Shown here piece by piece: positions 33,465 through 42,374 of a stretch of DNA of 64,000 nucleotides. The stretch's first letter is position 1. The number at the start of each line of letters is the position of its first letter. Where the stretch lies: the NCBI GenBank assembly GCA_038321235.1, contig JBBQEU010000002.1, forward strand, positions 1-64,000, read 5' to 3'. The notes beneath the pieces are model-generated. The model was not told the origin of the DNA. It ran no database searches and was given only the letters and a program-made list of their open reading frames with translations. The position numbers and the translations under genes were made by a program. The DNA comes from Sva-07 sp038321235 (GTDB lineage Bacteria; Actinomycetota; Acidimicrobiia; Acidimicrobiales; Ilumatobacteraceae).

Positions 33465-35225
33465 GTGCCGGGCGACAACAACAACGAGGGGCCGACGAGC
33501 TCCGGCCCGCGCACCTGGGCACCGCCGACCGAGCACCTCTTGCAGTTCGCCCAACGGGCATTGCTCGATGCCGACGGCACGGCGATGGTGATCATCGGAT
33601 TCGACGGTTCGATCCGGTCGGCCAACGATTCGGCGCTCCATCTCCTGCGCGCCACCTCGACCGATGAGCTTGTCGCAGGGACCCCTGCCCACGTCATGCT
33701 CCGGTCGCTCCTCGATCATGCTCCACGACAGCTCATCGCCGGCGAGGCCGTTGGCACCTGGCAGGGTGACATCGACCACGTCGACTCATTCGGAGAAGCG
33801 CTCGTGCTGCGGGCGACCGTCGCCGTGCGGCGCGACGACTCGCTCGAGGATGGTGGCTTCATCGGCTTGATCGCCCACGACGTCACCCGAGCACGCGACG
33901 AGACCGCCAGGCTGCGCCACCGTGCCACCCACGACCCCCTCACAGGACTGGCCAACCGCCGCAGGATCATGTCCAGCCTCGCCCATGCAATCGCCGCACA
34001 GCGCACACATCCGGGACATGTCGCTGCCATCTTCATCGACGTCGACCGGCTCAAGTACGTCAACGATGCGCTCGGCCACCCGATCGGCGACCAGCTGCTC
34101 GTCCAGGCTTCACGGCGCCTCGCCGACAGCATTCGTCCGGAGGACCGCGTCGCACGGATCGGTGGCGACGAGTTCCTGGTCGTGTGCGCCGACGTGCCTG
34201 ACACCGTCACGGCGCTCGAGCTGGCCGAACGCATGCGACGTGCGCTCACCGGACGCCTCCGACTTCGTGAGATCGACCTCGATTTCTCGGTGAGTATCGG
34301 CGTGGCGGTGAGCGACCACGAGGTGCTGGCGATGACCGACGACGCAGCCGCCGAGGCACTCATCAGCAACGCAGACACCGCGATGTACGAGGCGAAGGGC
34401 TCGGGGCGCACCCGATCCTGCCTGTTCACGCCCGAGATGCGAACGGCAGCTCGCGAGCGCGCAGCTCTCGGCGCCGAGCTCGGTCGTGCCATCACCGAAC
34501 AGCAGCTCACGGTCGAGTTCCAACCGTTGTTCTCGACGGTGGACCGTCGAGCAGTGGGCGCCGAGGCGCTGGCCCGATGGCACCACATCGATCGCGGACA
34601 GATGGACCCCACCGAGTTCATCAACATCGCCGAGGAATCGGGAACGATCGGGCGACTCGGGGAATTCGTGCTCGAACAGGCATTGCTCGAGACACGCCAA
34701 TGGATCGATCACAAGGTCGTCGGCAACGACTTCGCCGTCCACGTGAACGCCTCGACGGCGCAGATGGCGAGTCCGTCGTTCGTCAGCCAGGTGCTCTCGA
34801 CGCTCCGTCGGCACGAGTTGGGGCCGGAGCGCCTGGTGCTCGAAGCACGAGAAACGGCCCTCCTCGGCCGGAATCCCGACGTGGATCGAACCGTGCGGAC
34901 ATTCCGCCGTGCTGGGGTCCAGGTCGCAATCGACAATTTCGGCACCGGGGCCAATGCCCTGTCGCTGCTCACCGATGTGGGCGCCGACATCTTGAAGCTC
35001 GACGGCTCGCTCGCACTGCCGTCGGGATCGACCGACGCCGATACGAGGATCGTTCGAGCCGTGGTCCTGCTCGCCCACTCACTCGGCATGCGCGTGGTGG
35101 CCGAACGTGTCAGCAGCACCGACCAGCTGCGGCGGCTGCGATCGGCGGGGTGCGATCTGGTGCAGGGCAACCTGCTCGCAGCGCCTGGGCCCGCCGGCGA
35201 ACTCGTCTTGACCGCCCCGTACTGA
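33465..35225 (+). CDS. PAS-GGDEF-EAL protein, cyclase intact, phosphodiesterase site altered
   Basis: A 586-residue soluble c-di-GMP protein. Residues 20-140 form a PAS-like sensor. The GGDEF domain has an intact active site (RIGGDEF near residue 232) and an I-site (RPED, five residues before it), so diguanylate cyclase with product inhibition is expected. The EAL domain keeps AEALARW (near 366), the Asn of HVNAS and the Lys of LKLDGS, but DDFG has become DNFG (IDNFGTG near 488) and AEGVE has become AERVS. Those positions bind metal or act in catalysis in known enzymes, so it may only bind c-di-GMP. GTG 33465 has an AGAAGGAG site upstream; GTG 33420 does not. Confidence 0.88.
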   Translation: MPGDNNNEGPTSSGPRTWAPPTEHLLQFAQRALLDADGTAMVIIGFDGSIRSANDSALHLLRATSTDELVAGTPAHVMLRSLLDHAPRQLIAGEAVGTWQGDIDHVDSFGEALVLRATVAVRRDDSLEDGGFIGLIAHDVTRARDETARLRHRATHDPLTGLANRRRIMSSLAHAIAAQRTHPGHVAAIFIDVDRLKYVNDALGHPIGDQLLVQASRRLADSIRPEDRVARIGGDEFLVVCADVPDTVTALELAERMRRALTGRLRLREIDLDFSVSIGVAVSDHEVLAMTDDAAAEALISNADTAMYEAKGSGRTRSCLFTPEMRTAARERAALGAELGRAITEQQLTVEFQPLFSTVDRRAVGAEALARWHHIDRGQMDPTEFINIAEESGTIGRLGEFVLEQALLETRQWIDHKVVGNDFAVHVNASTAQMASPSFVSQVLSTLRRHELGPERLVLEARETALLGRNPDVDRTVRTFRRAGVQVAIDNFGTGANALSLLTDVGADILKLDGSLALPSGSTDADTRIVRAVVLLAHSLGMRVVAERVSSTDQLRRLRSAGCDLVQGNLLAAPGPAGELVLTAPY

Positions 35226-35275
35226 GCAACGCTCACCCGACCCCGACCCGCCGTCATCAGATGAGGGTGACTCGG

Positions 35276-35281
35276 TACCCT
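35276..35281 (+). promoter_or_regulatory. -10 hexamer (TACCCT) for the rhomboid gene
   Basis: TACCCT ends 6 nt before GTG 35288, favouring it over ATG 35261. Confidence 0.5.
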
Positions 35282-35287
35282 GGTGCC

Positions 35288-36259
35288 GTGCCGTTGCCTC
35301 TCCCACCGCCACCAGAGTCGCGGGGAACCGCGCCGGGCGGCCGCCCGTATCCATCGATCCCGTCAGCGCCCAGTGCCGGCTCGACCACCACCTGCTACCG
35401 CCATCCCGACCGCATCGCCGGTCGACGGTGCACTCGGTGTGGCAAGCCGGCGTGCGACTCCTGCCTGACGCAAGCCGCCGTGGGCAGCCACTGCCCCGAC
35501 TGCGCCAAGGTGGGGCGTCCCGACGCCCGCACGCGCGCCCGCTTCTGGTCGGCGCGTCAGCCGGTGCTGGTGACCATGACGCTGATCGCGGTCAACGTGG
35601 CGGTGTTCATCCTCGTACTGCTCGTGACCCGCGAACCCTCAGCACTCACCGGCGGCGTGACCGACATGCACCTCCGACTCGGACTGAGCAAGGACGTGCT
35701 CGCGCAGCCGATCGCCTGGCAGAGCGACGACGGCGGCGCCTTCGTCACCCAACCCGACGGATGGTACCGACTGGTCACCTCGGGATTCCTGCACTTCGGC
35801 ATCATCCACATCGCCTTCAACATGTACTTCCTCTACGTGCTGGGACCGATGCTCGAGCCGGGCCTCGGCCGAGTCAACTACCTCCTGCTGTACATGGCGT
35901 CGCTGCTCGGCGGGTCGCTCGGGGTGATCCTGCTCGACGGCGGGGGCATCACCGCCGGAGCATCCGGCGCAGTGTTCGGGCTGCTCGCCGCAGCGACGGT
36001 CGGGCTCTGGCGCCGCGGGGTCAATCCGTTCACCACCGGCATCGGCACCACGTTGATCCTCAACCTGTTCATCACGTTCGCCATCCCGGGCATCTCGATC
36101 GGTGGCCACATCGGTGGCGCCATCGCTGGCGCAATCTGCGGGTCGATCATGCTCGCACCGTCGCATCGGCGGGGGCCCGCCTGGGCCACGTGGGCGACCC
36201 CGGCGGCGGTCGGGATCGGCAGTGTGGTGGCAGTGATCATGATCGTGAGCGCCACATGA
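35288..36259 (+). CDS. Rhomboid-family intramembrane serine protease with N-terminal zinc finger
   Basis: About 323 residues. A proline-rich start is followed by a cysteine/histidine cluster (CYRHPDR...CTRCGKPACDSC...CPDC, about residues 37-75) resembling a B-box/zinc ribbon found on many actinobacterial rhomboids. The membrane part has several hydrophobic spans, the HIAFNMYFLYVLG segment, the catalytic Ser in GASGAVFG and the His in GGHIGGAIAG. It should cut single-pass membrane proteins inside the bilayer. The stop overlaps the ATG of glpD, so it is part of an operon. Confidence 0.87.
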   Translation: MPLPLPPPPESRGTAPGGRPYPSIPSAPSAGSTTTCYRHPDRIAGRRCTRCGKPACDSCLTQAAVGSHCPDCAKVGRPDARTRARFWSARQPVLVTMTLIAVNVAVFILVLLVTREPSALTGGVTDMHLRLGLSKDVLAQPIAWQSDDGGAFVTQPDGWYRLVTSGFLHFGIIHIAFNMYFLYVLGPMLEPGLGRVNYLLLYMASLLGGSLGVILLDGGGITAGASGAVFGLLAAATVGLWRRGVNPFTTGIGTTLILNLFITFAIPGISIGGHIGGAIAGAICGSIMLAPSHRRGPAWATWATPAAVGIGSVVAVIMIVSAT

Positions 36260-37923
36260 CCCTGCGCGATCGCCACATCCAGCGGCTTCGAACCGAGACC
36301 TTCGACACGCTCGTGGTCGGCGGTGGCATCAACGGTGCAGTCGCGGCGGCCTCGCTGGCGGGACGCGGTGCGAAGGTCGCCATCATCGACCGGGGCGACT
36401 TCGCACACTTCACGAGCCAGGCGTCGTCGAACCTCGTGTGGGGTGGCTTCAAGTACCTCGAGAACTACGAGCTCTTCCTGGTCTGGAAACTGTGCCGGTC
36501 TCGCAACCAGCTGATGAAGGCCTACCCGGACAACATCAAGCAGATCGGGTTCTACGCGACGCTCGACGAGACCTCGCCGTACAAGCCGTGGTTCGCCGGG
36601 CTCGGATCGCTCGGTTATTGGATCATCGGCATGTTCGGCACTCGGCGGCCCCGCGTCCTGTCGACCGAACACATCGAACGCGAGGAACCGGCGATCGACA
36701 CCTCGAGCGCCCTCGGTGGCATCGAGTACTACGACGGCATCCTCGTCGACAACGATGCCCGATTCGTGTTCTCGTTCGTGCGGGCAGCCATCGACGCCGG
36801 CGCCGCAGCGGCGAACTACGTCGAACTCGTGTCGGCCGAACGCTCCGAGGGACGGTGGGTCGCCCACCTGCGCGACGTCGACACCGGCGATGAATTCACC
36901 ACCACGGCGCGCACGATCGTGAACGCTGCCGGACCCTTCGTCGACGAGGTCAACCAGGAGTGGGGCCTCACCACCGAGAACCGCATCGTGTACTCCAAGG
37001 GCATCCATCTCGTGGTGCCACGTCTGACGACCACCGAACACCACAAGGTGCTCGCCTTCTTCGACGATTCGGGGCGGCTGTTCTACGTGATCCCGATGGG
37101 CCGACGGTCGGTGATCGGCACCACCGACACCCGCGTCGACACTCCCTTCACCGAGGTCACCGACGACGACATCGAGTTCCTCCTCGGCCAGATCAACGCA
37201 CGGATGGACCTCCCGTCACCACTGACCAGGGCCGACATCATCGCCGAGCGCTGCGGTGTTCGCCCGCTCGTCGTGAAGCGGAGCAGCGGCGACCACAGTG
37301 ACGTCGACTGGACCAAACTCAGCCGGAAACATGCCATCGAGACCGACCGCACGCGTGCGGTGGTCACCGTCTTCGGCGGCAAGCTCACCGACTGCATCAA
37401 CGTCGGCGAGGAGGTCGCCGCCGAGGTCGAACGCCTCGGTGTGCCGCTCGAGCCCGACCTGCACAACTGGTACGGCGAACCCGCAGCGGCCACCCGAGAG
37501 GAGTTCTACCGCCAGGCGCGGCTCATGCAGCTCGACCGATACCGCACGAAGGCCGACACCGAGCCGCTGACCGACCGGCTGTGGCGTCGATACGGCCGAC
37601 GGGCCTTCGGGATGCTCGAAGCGATCCGGGAGAACCCCGAGATGGCCGAGGACGTGATGGGTTCGGCCGACTATCTCCGCGTGGAACTGCACGCGGCGGC
37701 GCGCACCGAGATGGTGACACGGCTCGAAGACTTCATGCGGCGTCGTTCGAAGATCGACCTGGTGGTGCACGACGACGACATCCGCAACTCCACCGGCCTT
37801 GCCGCAGTGGCCGAGATCCTCTTCGGCAACGATGCCGAGCGTCGCCTCGCCGAGTACTACGGCGGTCCTGACGAGATCCCCCCGGCAGTTCGCTCCGGGC
37901 TCGGACGCCTCGGCACGAGCTGA
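36256..37923 (+). CDS. glpD: Glycerol-3-phosphate dehydrogenase (FAD-dependent)
   Basis: A 555-residue GlpD/GlpA-type flavoprotein. The FAD-binding GGGINGAVAAASLAGRG motif is at residues 22-40, followed by a membrane/FAD segment (NLVWGGFKYLE) that stands where SKLIHGGLRYLE is usual. The catalytic-domain signature is RSVIGTTDTRVDTPF, and a helical C-terminal domain begins near residue 400. It oxidises glycerol-3-phosphate to dihydroxyacetone phosphate and passes electrons to quinone. ATG 36256 overlaps the rhomboid stop. Confidence 0.88.
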   Translation: MTLRDRHIQRLRTETFDTLVVGGGINGAVAAASLAGRGAKVAIIDRGDFAHFTSQASSNLVWGGFKYLENYELFLVWKLCRSRNQLMKAYPDNIKQIGFYATLDETSPYKPWFAGLGSLGYWIIGMFGTRRPRVLSTEHIEREEPAIDTSSALGGIEYYDGILVDNDARFVFSFVRAAIDAGAAAANYVELVSAERSEGRWVAHLRDVDTGDEFTTTARTIVNAAGPFVDEVNQEWGLTTENRIVYSKGIHLVVPRLTTTEHHKVLAFFDDSGRLFYVIPMGRRSVIGTTDTRVDTPFTEVTDDDIEFLLGQINARMDLPSPLTRADIIAERCGVRPLVVKRSSGDHSDVDWTKLSRKHAIETDRTRAVVTVFGGKLTDCINVGEEVAAEVERLGVPLEPDLHNWYGEPAAATREEFYRQARLMQLDRYRTKADTEPLTDRLWRRYGRRAFGMLEAIRENPEMAEDVMGSADYLRVELHAAARTEMVTRLEDFMRRRSKIDLVVHDDDIRNSTGLAAVAEILFGNDAERRLAEYYGGPDEIPPAVRSGLGRLGTS

Positions 37924-37930
37924 CCGAACC

Positions 37931-38734
37931 GTGATCGACCGTCTTCGTCGTTGGCTCGCCCGCGATGCAGCGCCGTTCGATCCGGCGTGGCACCCACTCC
38001 TCGAACGCGACTTCGAGCATTGGCGGTTGCTCGCACCCGACGAACTCGAGCGCATGGAGGCACTCGTCGCCGCGTTCTTCCATCACACCAGGTGGGAAGC
38101 CGCGAACGGATTCGAACTGACCGAGGACCTCCGAGTGTTGATCTCGGCGCAGGCATCGATGCTGCTGCTCGGACTCGAGATCGACGAGTATCCACAACTC
38201 ACGTCGGTGATCGTCCACCCGTCGACGGTGCGCCTGCATGGCGATCACGCTGCCGGCGGCGGGCTCCGGGCCTCGGGGACACAGACCCTGGCAGGCCAGG
38301 CCCACTACCGTGGTCCCGTCGTGCTGTCGTGGTCGGCGGCCCGCCGGGGAGCACGGTTCCCGGCCGGCGGACAGAACGTCGTCTACCACGAGTTCGCCCA
38401 CCAGCTCGACATGCTCGACGGCATCACCGACGGCACACCACCGCTCGGCGACGAAGGTGCCCGCGAACGCTGGGTCGAGGTGTGCACCGGCGCCTACGAT
38501 TCGGTACGCGCCGAGGGATCGCCCGTGCTTCGGAGCTACGCGGGCACCAACCCCGCCGAGTTCTTCGCCGTTGCCACCGAGGTGTTCTTCAACCGCCCGC
38601 TCGACGTGCGCGAGCACGAACCGGCCCTCTACGCCGAGTTGCAGGCGTTCTACCGACAGGACCCTGCCGCGCGTCTCGAACGATTCGTCGCGGCGCATGC
38701 CGAACATGCGCCTCCCGACGAAACGAACGTCTGA
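37931..38734 (+). CDS. mtfA: MtfA-like zinc peptidase
   Basis: A 267-residue metallopeptidase of the MtfA (DgsA anti-repressor) family. The zinc motif HEFAHQLDMLDG is near residue 157 and the downstream Glu is probably in NPAEFFAVATEVFF, as in the family. E. coli MtfA modulates the glucose-PTS repressor Mlc; actinobacterial homologues have unknown targets. The neighbouring glpD and the nearby ROK-type xylose repressor (a distant Mlc relative) make a link to sugar control possible but unproven. GTG 37931 follows glpD by 7 bases; the frame is open upstream only within glpD. Confidence 0.85.
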   Translation: MIDRLRRWLARDAAPFDPAWHPLLERDFEHWRLLAPDELERMEALVAAFFHHTRWEAANGFELTEDLRVLISAQASMLLLGLEIDEYPQLTSVIVHPSTVRLHGDHAAGGGLRASGTQTLAGQAHYRGPVVLSWSAARRGARFPAGGQNVVYHEFAHQLDMLDGITDGTPPLGDEGARERWVEVCTGAYDSVRAEGSPVLRSYAGTNPAEFFAVATEVFFNRPLDVREHEPALYAELQAFYRQDPAARLERFVAAHAEHAPPDETNV

Positions 38735-38743
38735 GTCGGCGCC

Positions 38744-39571
38744 ATGCCCATCGTCCTCGGTGCTCTCGCGTCGGTCCTGATCGGCTTCTCCGACTTCCTC
38801 GGCCGGTACGGCACTCGACGGTCGAACGCCATCACCGCGACGAGCGGCGCGATGCTCGGTGGAGCCGTGTCAGGGCTCATCGCTCTGGCGTTGATCCCGA
38901 GCGTCTATGCGTTACGCGACGTCGCGCTCGGAGCATCGTCAGGTCTCCTCGTGGGGATCGCGCTCGCCCTGCTCTACGAGGCAATGGCCACGTCGTCAGC
39001 CGCGGTGGCCGGGCCTCTGGTGGCGCTCGGTGCGGCGCTGATACCGCTCGGCTGGGACGTCATTCGCGGCAACCGACCCTCGGGTCTGGTCCTCGTCGGC
39101 GTGGTCGTCGCGATCTCCAGTCTGCTGCTGGTGATGTACTCGCCGGCGCTGAAGGGGACGCTGCGACGCGGGATCGGACTGTCGCTCGTGGCCTCGGTGT
39201 TGTTCGGCGTGTCGTTTGCGATGGTGGGCGGGGCGGGAGAGGACAGCGGCGTCTGGGCCCCGGCGGCGCAGCGCGTCACCGCGCTGGTGGTGATGCTCGC
39301 CTTGGCAACGGCTCGTCACGTTCCGCGGCTGCCGCCCCGACCGCTCATCGGCCCGATGCTGATCTCGGGGACGTGCGGATCGCTCGCCATCGTCGCCTTC
39401 GCGCTCGGGGCCCAGCAAGGATCGCTGGCCACCGTGGCGGTGTCGGCGTCGATGTTCCCGGCGGTGTCGGCCACGCTGGCTGCGCTGTTCGACGAGGACA
39501 CGCTGCGGTGGTGGCAGATGATCGGCATCCTGGGCGTGATCGCCGGGATCTCGCTGATGGCGCTCAGCTGA
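38744..39571 (+). CDS. EamA/DMT-family transporter
   Basis: A 275-residue integral membrane protein made of about ten hydrophobic helices arranged as two repeated halves, the plan of EamA-type drug/metabolite exporters. The second half ends with ISGTCGSLAIVAFALGAQQG and PAVSATLAALFDEDTLRWWQ, typical of the family, whose sharp turn is usually Pro-Glu. Substrate is unknown. It starts 9 bases after mtfA and is probably the last gene of the rhomboid-glpD-mtfA operon. Confidence 0.83.
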   Translation: MPIVLGALASVLIGFSDFLGRYGTRRSNAITATSGAMLGGAVSGLIALALIPSVYALRDVALGASSGLLVGIALALLYEAMATSSAAVAGPLVALGAALIPLGWDVIRGNRPSGLVLVGVVVAISSLLLVMYSPALKGTLRRGIGLSLVASVLFGVSFAMVGGAGEDSGVWAPAAQRVTALVVMLALATARHVPRLPPRPLIGPMLISGTCGSLAIVAFALGAQQGSLATVAVSASMFPAVSATLAALFDEDTLRWWQMIGILGVIAGISLMALS

Positions 39572-39587
39572 ACGCCGCGTTCGCGTG

Positions 39588-40910
39588 TCAGCGGGCGCGT
39601 TCGATGTGCTTTGCGACCAGGTTCTCGAGGGCTTCCTGGTGTCCGCTGGTGCGGGTGGGCTCCTTGTCGCTCGCCAATTGGGCGTCGTGGAGATCCTGCA
39701 GGCTGGAACCACCGGTGATATCGGTCGCTGTGTCCCAGCCGGCATAGCGGTCGGCGAGGCGACGGTCGAGTTCGCCGTCGTCGATGATCGAAGCGGCCGC
39801 CACCAGCGCGCGCGCCATCGTGTCCATCCCGCCGATGTGGGCGTGGAAGAGATCGTTGCGTTCGCTCGACTGTCGACGCAGCTTGGCGTCGAAGTTCATG
39901 CCGCCCGTCGTGAAGCCGCCGCCGCGCAGGATCTCGAGCATGCCCAGGGTCATCTGTTCCACCGACACCGGGAACCGGTCGAGGTCCCAGCCGAGACGGT
40001 CGTCGCCGGCGTTGGCGTCGATCGACCCGAAGATCCCTGCAGTGAATGCGGTGGCGATCTCGTGGGCGAAGTCGTGACCGGCGAGTGTGGCGTGGTTCAC
40101 CTCGATGTTCACCTTGACCTCGTTCTCGAGACCGTATTTCTGGAGGAACGAATACACCGTCGCGACGTCGTAGTCGTACTGGTGCTTCGTCGGCTCGAAC
40201 GGCTTCGGCTCGATGAGGATCGTGCCTTCGAAACCAATCGCATGCTTGTGCTCGATCACCATGTTGAAGAACCGGCCGAGCTGGTCGAGTTCACGGCGCA
40301 TGTCGGTGTTGAGCAACGTGTCGTACCCTTCGCGGCCGCCCCACAGCACGTAGTTCTCGCCGCCGAGCCGGTGGGTTGCGTTCATGCAGTGGGCCACCTG
40401 GGCAGCCGCGTAGCGGAACAGATCCGGGTCGGGATTCGTGGCGGCACCCGCTTGGAAGCGCGGGTGCGAGAACATGTTTGCGGTCCCCCACAGCAGACGG
40501 ACACCCGTGCGCTCCTGATGGCCGGCGGCCAACTCCACCATCTCGTCGAAGTTCCGGCACGACTCGGCGAACGTCGAACCCTCCGGCGCGATGTCGCGAT
40601 CGTGGAAACAGTAGAACGGCGCGCCGAGTTTCGCGAGGAACTCGAACGCGACCTCCATCTTCTCCTTCGCGGCGGCCATCGGGTCGCGACCGGGTTCCAG
40701 CCACGGTCGATCGAGGGTGCCGGCGCCGAAGATGTCGATGCCCTCGGAGTTGAACGAATGCCAGTACGACACGGCAAAGCGCAGGTGCTCGGCCATCGTC
40801 CTCCCGGCGACGACACGGTCGGCGTCGTACCAGCGGAACGACAACGGATCGTCCGAGTCAGGACCTTCGTAACGAATCAGGTCGACATCGGGAAAGAAAG
40901 CGTCGGACAT
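39588..40910 (-). CDS. xylA: Xylose isomerase
   Basis: A 440-residue class II xylose isomerase. Metal and substrate residues are in the standard strings: YCFHDRDIAPEG (catalytic His near 103), LWGTANMFSHPRF, YVLWGGREGY, ILIEPKPFEPTKHQYD (Glu and His ligands), NIEVNHATLAGHDF and FGSIDANAGD. It converts D-xylose to D-xylulose. It is divergent from the ROK regulator gene, and an operator lies between them. No xylulokinase gene is in the window. Confidence 0.95.
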   Translation of the reverse strand: MSDAFFPDVDLIRYEGPDSDDPLSFRWYDADRVVAGRTMAEHLRFAVSYWHSFNSEGIDIFGAGTLDRPWLEPGRDPMAAAKEKMEVAFEFLAKLGAPFYCFHDRDIAPEGSTFAESCRNFDEMVELAAGHQERTGVRLLWGTANMFSHPRFQAGAATNPDPDLFRYAAAQVAHCMNATHRLGGENYVLWGGREGYDTLLNTDMRRELDQLGRFFNMVIEHKHAIGFEGTILIEPKPFEPTKHQYDYDVATVYSFLQKYGLENEVKVNIEVNHATLAGHDFAHEIATAFTAGIFGSIDANAGDDRLGWDLDRFPVSVEQMTLGMLEILRGGGFTTGGMNFDAKLRRQSSERNDLFHAHIGGMDTMARALVAAASIIDDGELDRRLADRYAGWDTATDITGGSSLQDLHDAQLASDKEPTRTSGHQEALENLVAKHIERAR

Positions 40911-40962
40911 TGGCTTCTCGGTTCTGTGAGCGGGTGGATCGGGCCAGCGACGCCGGGCCGAC

Positions 40963-40985
40963 GTTTGTAGACAACTATGACAAAC
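40963..40985. promoter_or_regulatory. Predicted xylose-repressor operator O1 (GTTTGT-N11-ACAAAC)
   Basis: A 6-base inverted repeat with an 11-base spacer between xylA and the ROK gene. An identical half-site pair with the same spacing lies in the xylF promoter (42260-42282). A second interleaved inverted repeat, TGTAGAC (40966-40972) and GTCTACA (40990-40996), reaches into the -10 box of the regulator gene, which would fit autoregulation. Confidence 0.7.
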
Positions 40986-40992
40986 ATCGGTC

Positions 40993-40998
40993 TACAGT
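40993..40998 (+). promoter_or_regulatory. -10 hexamer (TACAGT) for the ROK regulator gene
   Basis: TACAGT ends 6 nt before ATG 41005; it overlaps the right arm of the TGTAGAC/GTCTACA inverted repeat. Confidence 0.55.
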
Positions 40999-41004
40999 GC
41001 AACC

Positions 41005-42225
41005 ATGCAATCGGCAGCCCGGGCGTCGCAGGTTCGCCGCTCCAATCTCGCGCTCGTGCTCGATCTCGTTCGGCGCCATGGTCCGATGTCACGTTCGGCG
41101 ATCGTCGCTGCAACCGGACTCACGCGCAGCGCGATCGCCGGTCTGCTCGGCGAGTTGACCGAATTGCGTTTGGTGGTCGAGTCGCCACCGGCCCCCGACG
41201 GCAGCCCTGGCCGGCCATCACCCGTCGTGAGTGTCGACAGCCAGCACGTCGGAGCGCTGGCGATCGAAGTGATGGTCGATGAGATCGCCGTCTCGATCGT
41301 GTCGCTCGACGGGGCGATCGTCACGTCGATCCGCCGCTCGCGTCCACGCCGGCGCCTGTCGGTTCGGCACACCATCACCGACATCGCCGCGCTCGTCGAA
41401 CGAGTCGACGAACAGCGTCGCTCCGTAGGGCGCTCGGGAACCCCCCGCAATCTGCTCGGGATCGGCGTCTCGGTCCCAGGCGTGGTTCGAGGCGCCGACA
41501 ACATCATCGTGGTCGCGCCCAACCTCGGATGGGTCGAAGCCGATCTGGCCGGGCCGCTCGCCGAGACGCTCGGCAACGGGCTTGCGATCCGCATCGGCAA
41601 CGACGCCGACCTCGGTGCGCAGGCTGAATCGCTTTTCGGTGCGGGCGTTGGTTCGGATCTCATGCTGTTCATCTCCGGCGAGGTCGGCGTGGGCGGAGGT
41701 GTGGTGATCGACGGAGTGCCGCTCGTCGGGCACTCCGGGTTCGCTGGCGAGGTCGGGCACCTGCCGGTCAATCCCGACGGGCGATCGTGTCGATGCGGCG
41801 CCACCGGCTGTTGGGAGACCGAGGTCGGCGAGCAGGCGTTGCTTCGCCGCGCTGGGCTCGCCGAGGACGGCGGCACACTCGCGGTCGAGCGGTTTCTCGC
41901 GCTCGCCGACGAAGGCAACCCGCTGGCGCTCGCCGCGTTGAACGAAGAAGCGAGATGGCTGGCGGTCGGTCTCACCGGTTTGATCAACGTGCTCGACCCC
42001 GACCGCGTCGTGATGGCTGGGCTGCTCGGCCGCGTGCTTCCGTACGTCAAGCCTCAGCTCGATCGGGAGCTCGCGATCCGACGATTCCGCGACGCCCAAC
42101 GGGAGATTCCGATCCTGGCAGCCTCGCTCGGGGCCGCTGCGATCACCGTTGGAGCGGCTGAATTGGCGTTTGGTGCACTCGTCGACGATCCCGCCAGAGT
42201 GATGGCCACAGTGCCCAGTGCTTGA
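41005..42225 (+). CDS. xylR: ROK-family transcriptional repressor (XylR-type)
   Basis: A 406-residue ROK repressor. Residues 10-75 form a winged helix-turn-helix (MSRSAIVAATGLTRSAIAGLL). The sugar-kinase-like body holds GIGVSVPGVV, the GNDADLGAQAE segment, VGVGGGVVIDG, and the ROK zinc motif CRCGATGCWE near residue 263. Position between xylA and xylFGH and the two matching operators support xylose-responsive repression. Its stop codon overlaps the -35 box of the xylF promoter, leaving no spare DNA. Confidence 0.9.
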   Translation: MQSAARASQVRRSNLALVLDLVRRHGPMSRSAIVAATGLTRSAIAGLLGELTELRLVVESPPAPDGSPGRPSPVVSVDSQHVGALAIEVMVDEIAVSIVSLDGAIVTSIRRSRPRRRLSVRHTITDIAALVERVDEQRRSVGRSGTPRNLLGIGVSVPGVVRGADNIIVVAPNLGWVEADLAGPLAETLGNGLAIRIGNDADLGAQAESLFGAGVGSDLMLFISGEVGVGGGVVIDGVPLVGHSGFAGEVGHLPVNPDGRSCRCGATGCWETEVGEQALLRRAGLAEDGGTLAVERFLALADEGNPLALAALNEEARWLAVGLTGLINVLDPDRVVMAGLLGRVLPYVKPQLDRELAIRRFRDAQREIPILAASLGAAAITVGAAELAFGALVDDPARVMATVPSA

Positions 42226-42250
42226 CATCGTGGCATCGATTCTGCATAAA
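42222..42250 (+). promoter_or_regulatory. xylFGH promoter (TTGACA, -10 CATAAA)
   Basis: A consensus TTGACA at 42222-42227 is followed after 17 bases by CATAAA (42245-42250). The -35 overlaps the TGA of the regulator gene. A short AAACTT/AAGTTT palindrome (42248-42263) and operator O2 lie directly downstream. Confidence 0.6.
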
Positions 42251-42259
42251 CTTGTAGAA

Positions 42260-42282
42260 GTTTGTTGATCATGTTTACAAAC
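42260..42282. promoter_or_regulatory. Predicted xylose-repressor operator O2 (GTTTGT-N11-ACAAAC)
   Basis: Same half-sites and same 11-base spacer as O1, placed about 10 bases after the -10 box, where a bound repressor would block initiation of xylFGH. Confidence 0.72.
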
Positions 42283-42300
42283 CTCTGGCCAACCGACTCT

Positions 42301-42349
42301 TGCGAGGGTTACCTCGCAGGCAGCTGAACACCCGTCGAGACCTCTCGAC
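42301..42349 (+). other. Two small stem-loops in the xylF leader
   Basis: TGCGAGG-GTTA-CCTCGCA (42301-42318) and GTCGAGA-CC-TCTCGAC (42334-42349) are perfect 7-bp stems in the roughly 115-nt leader of xylF. They may stabilise the mRNA or position the ribosome site; they match no riboswitch I know. Confidence 0.5.
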
Positions 42350-42374
42350 GACAACACTCCTGAGGGGGACAACC

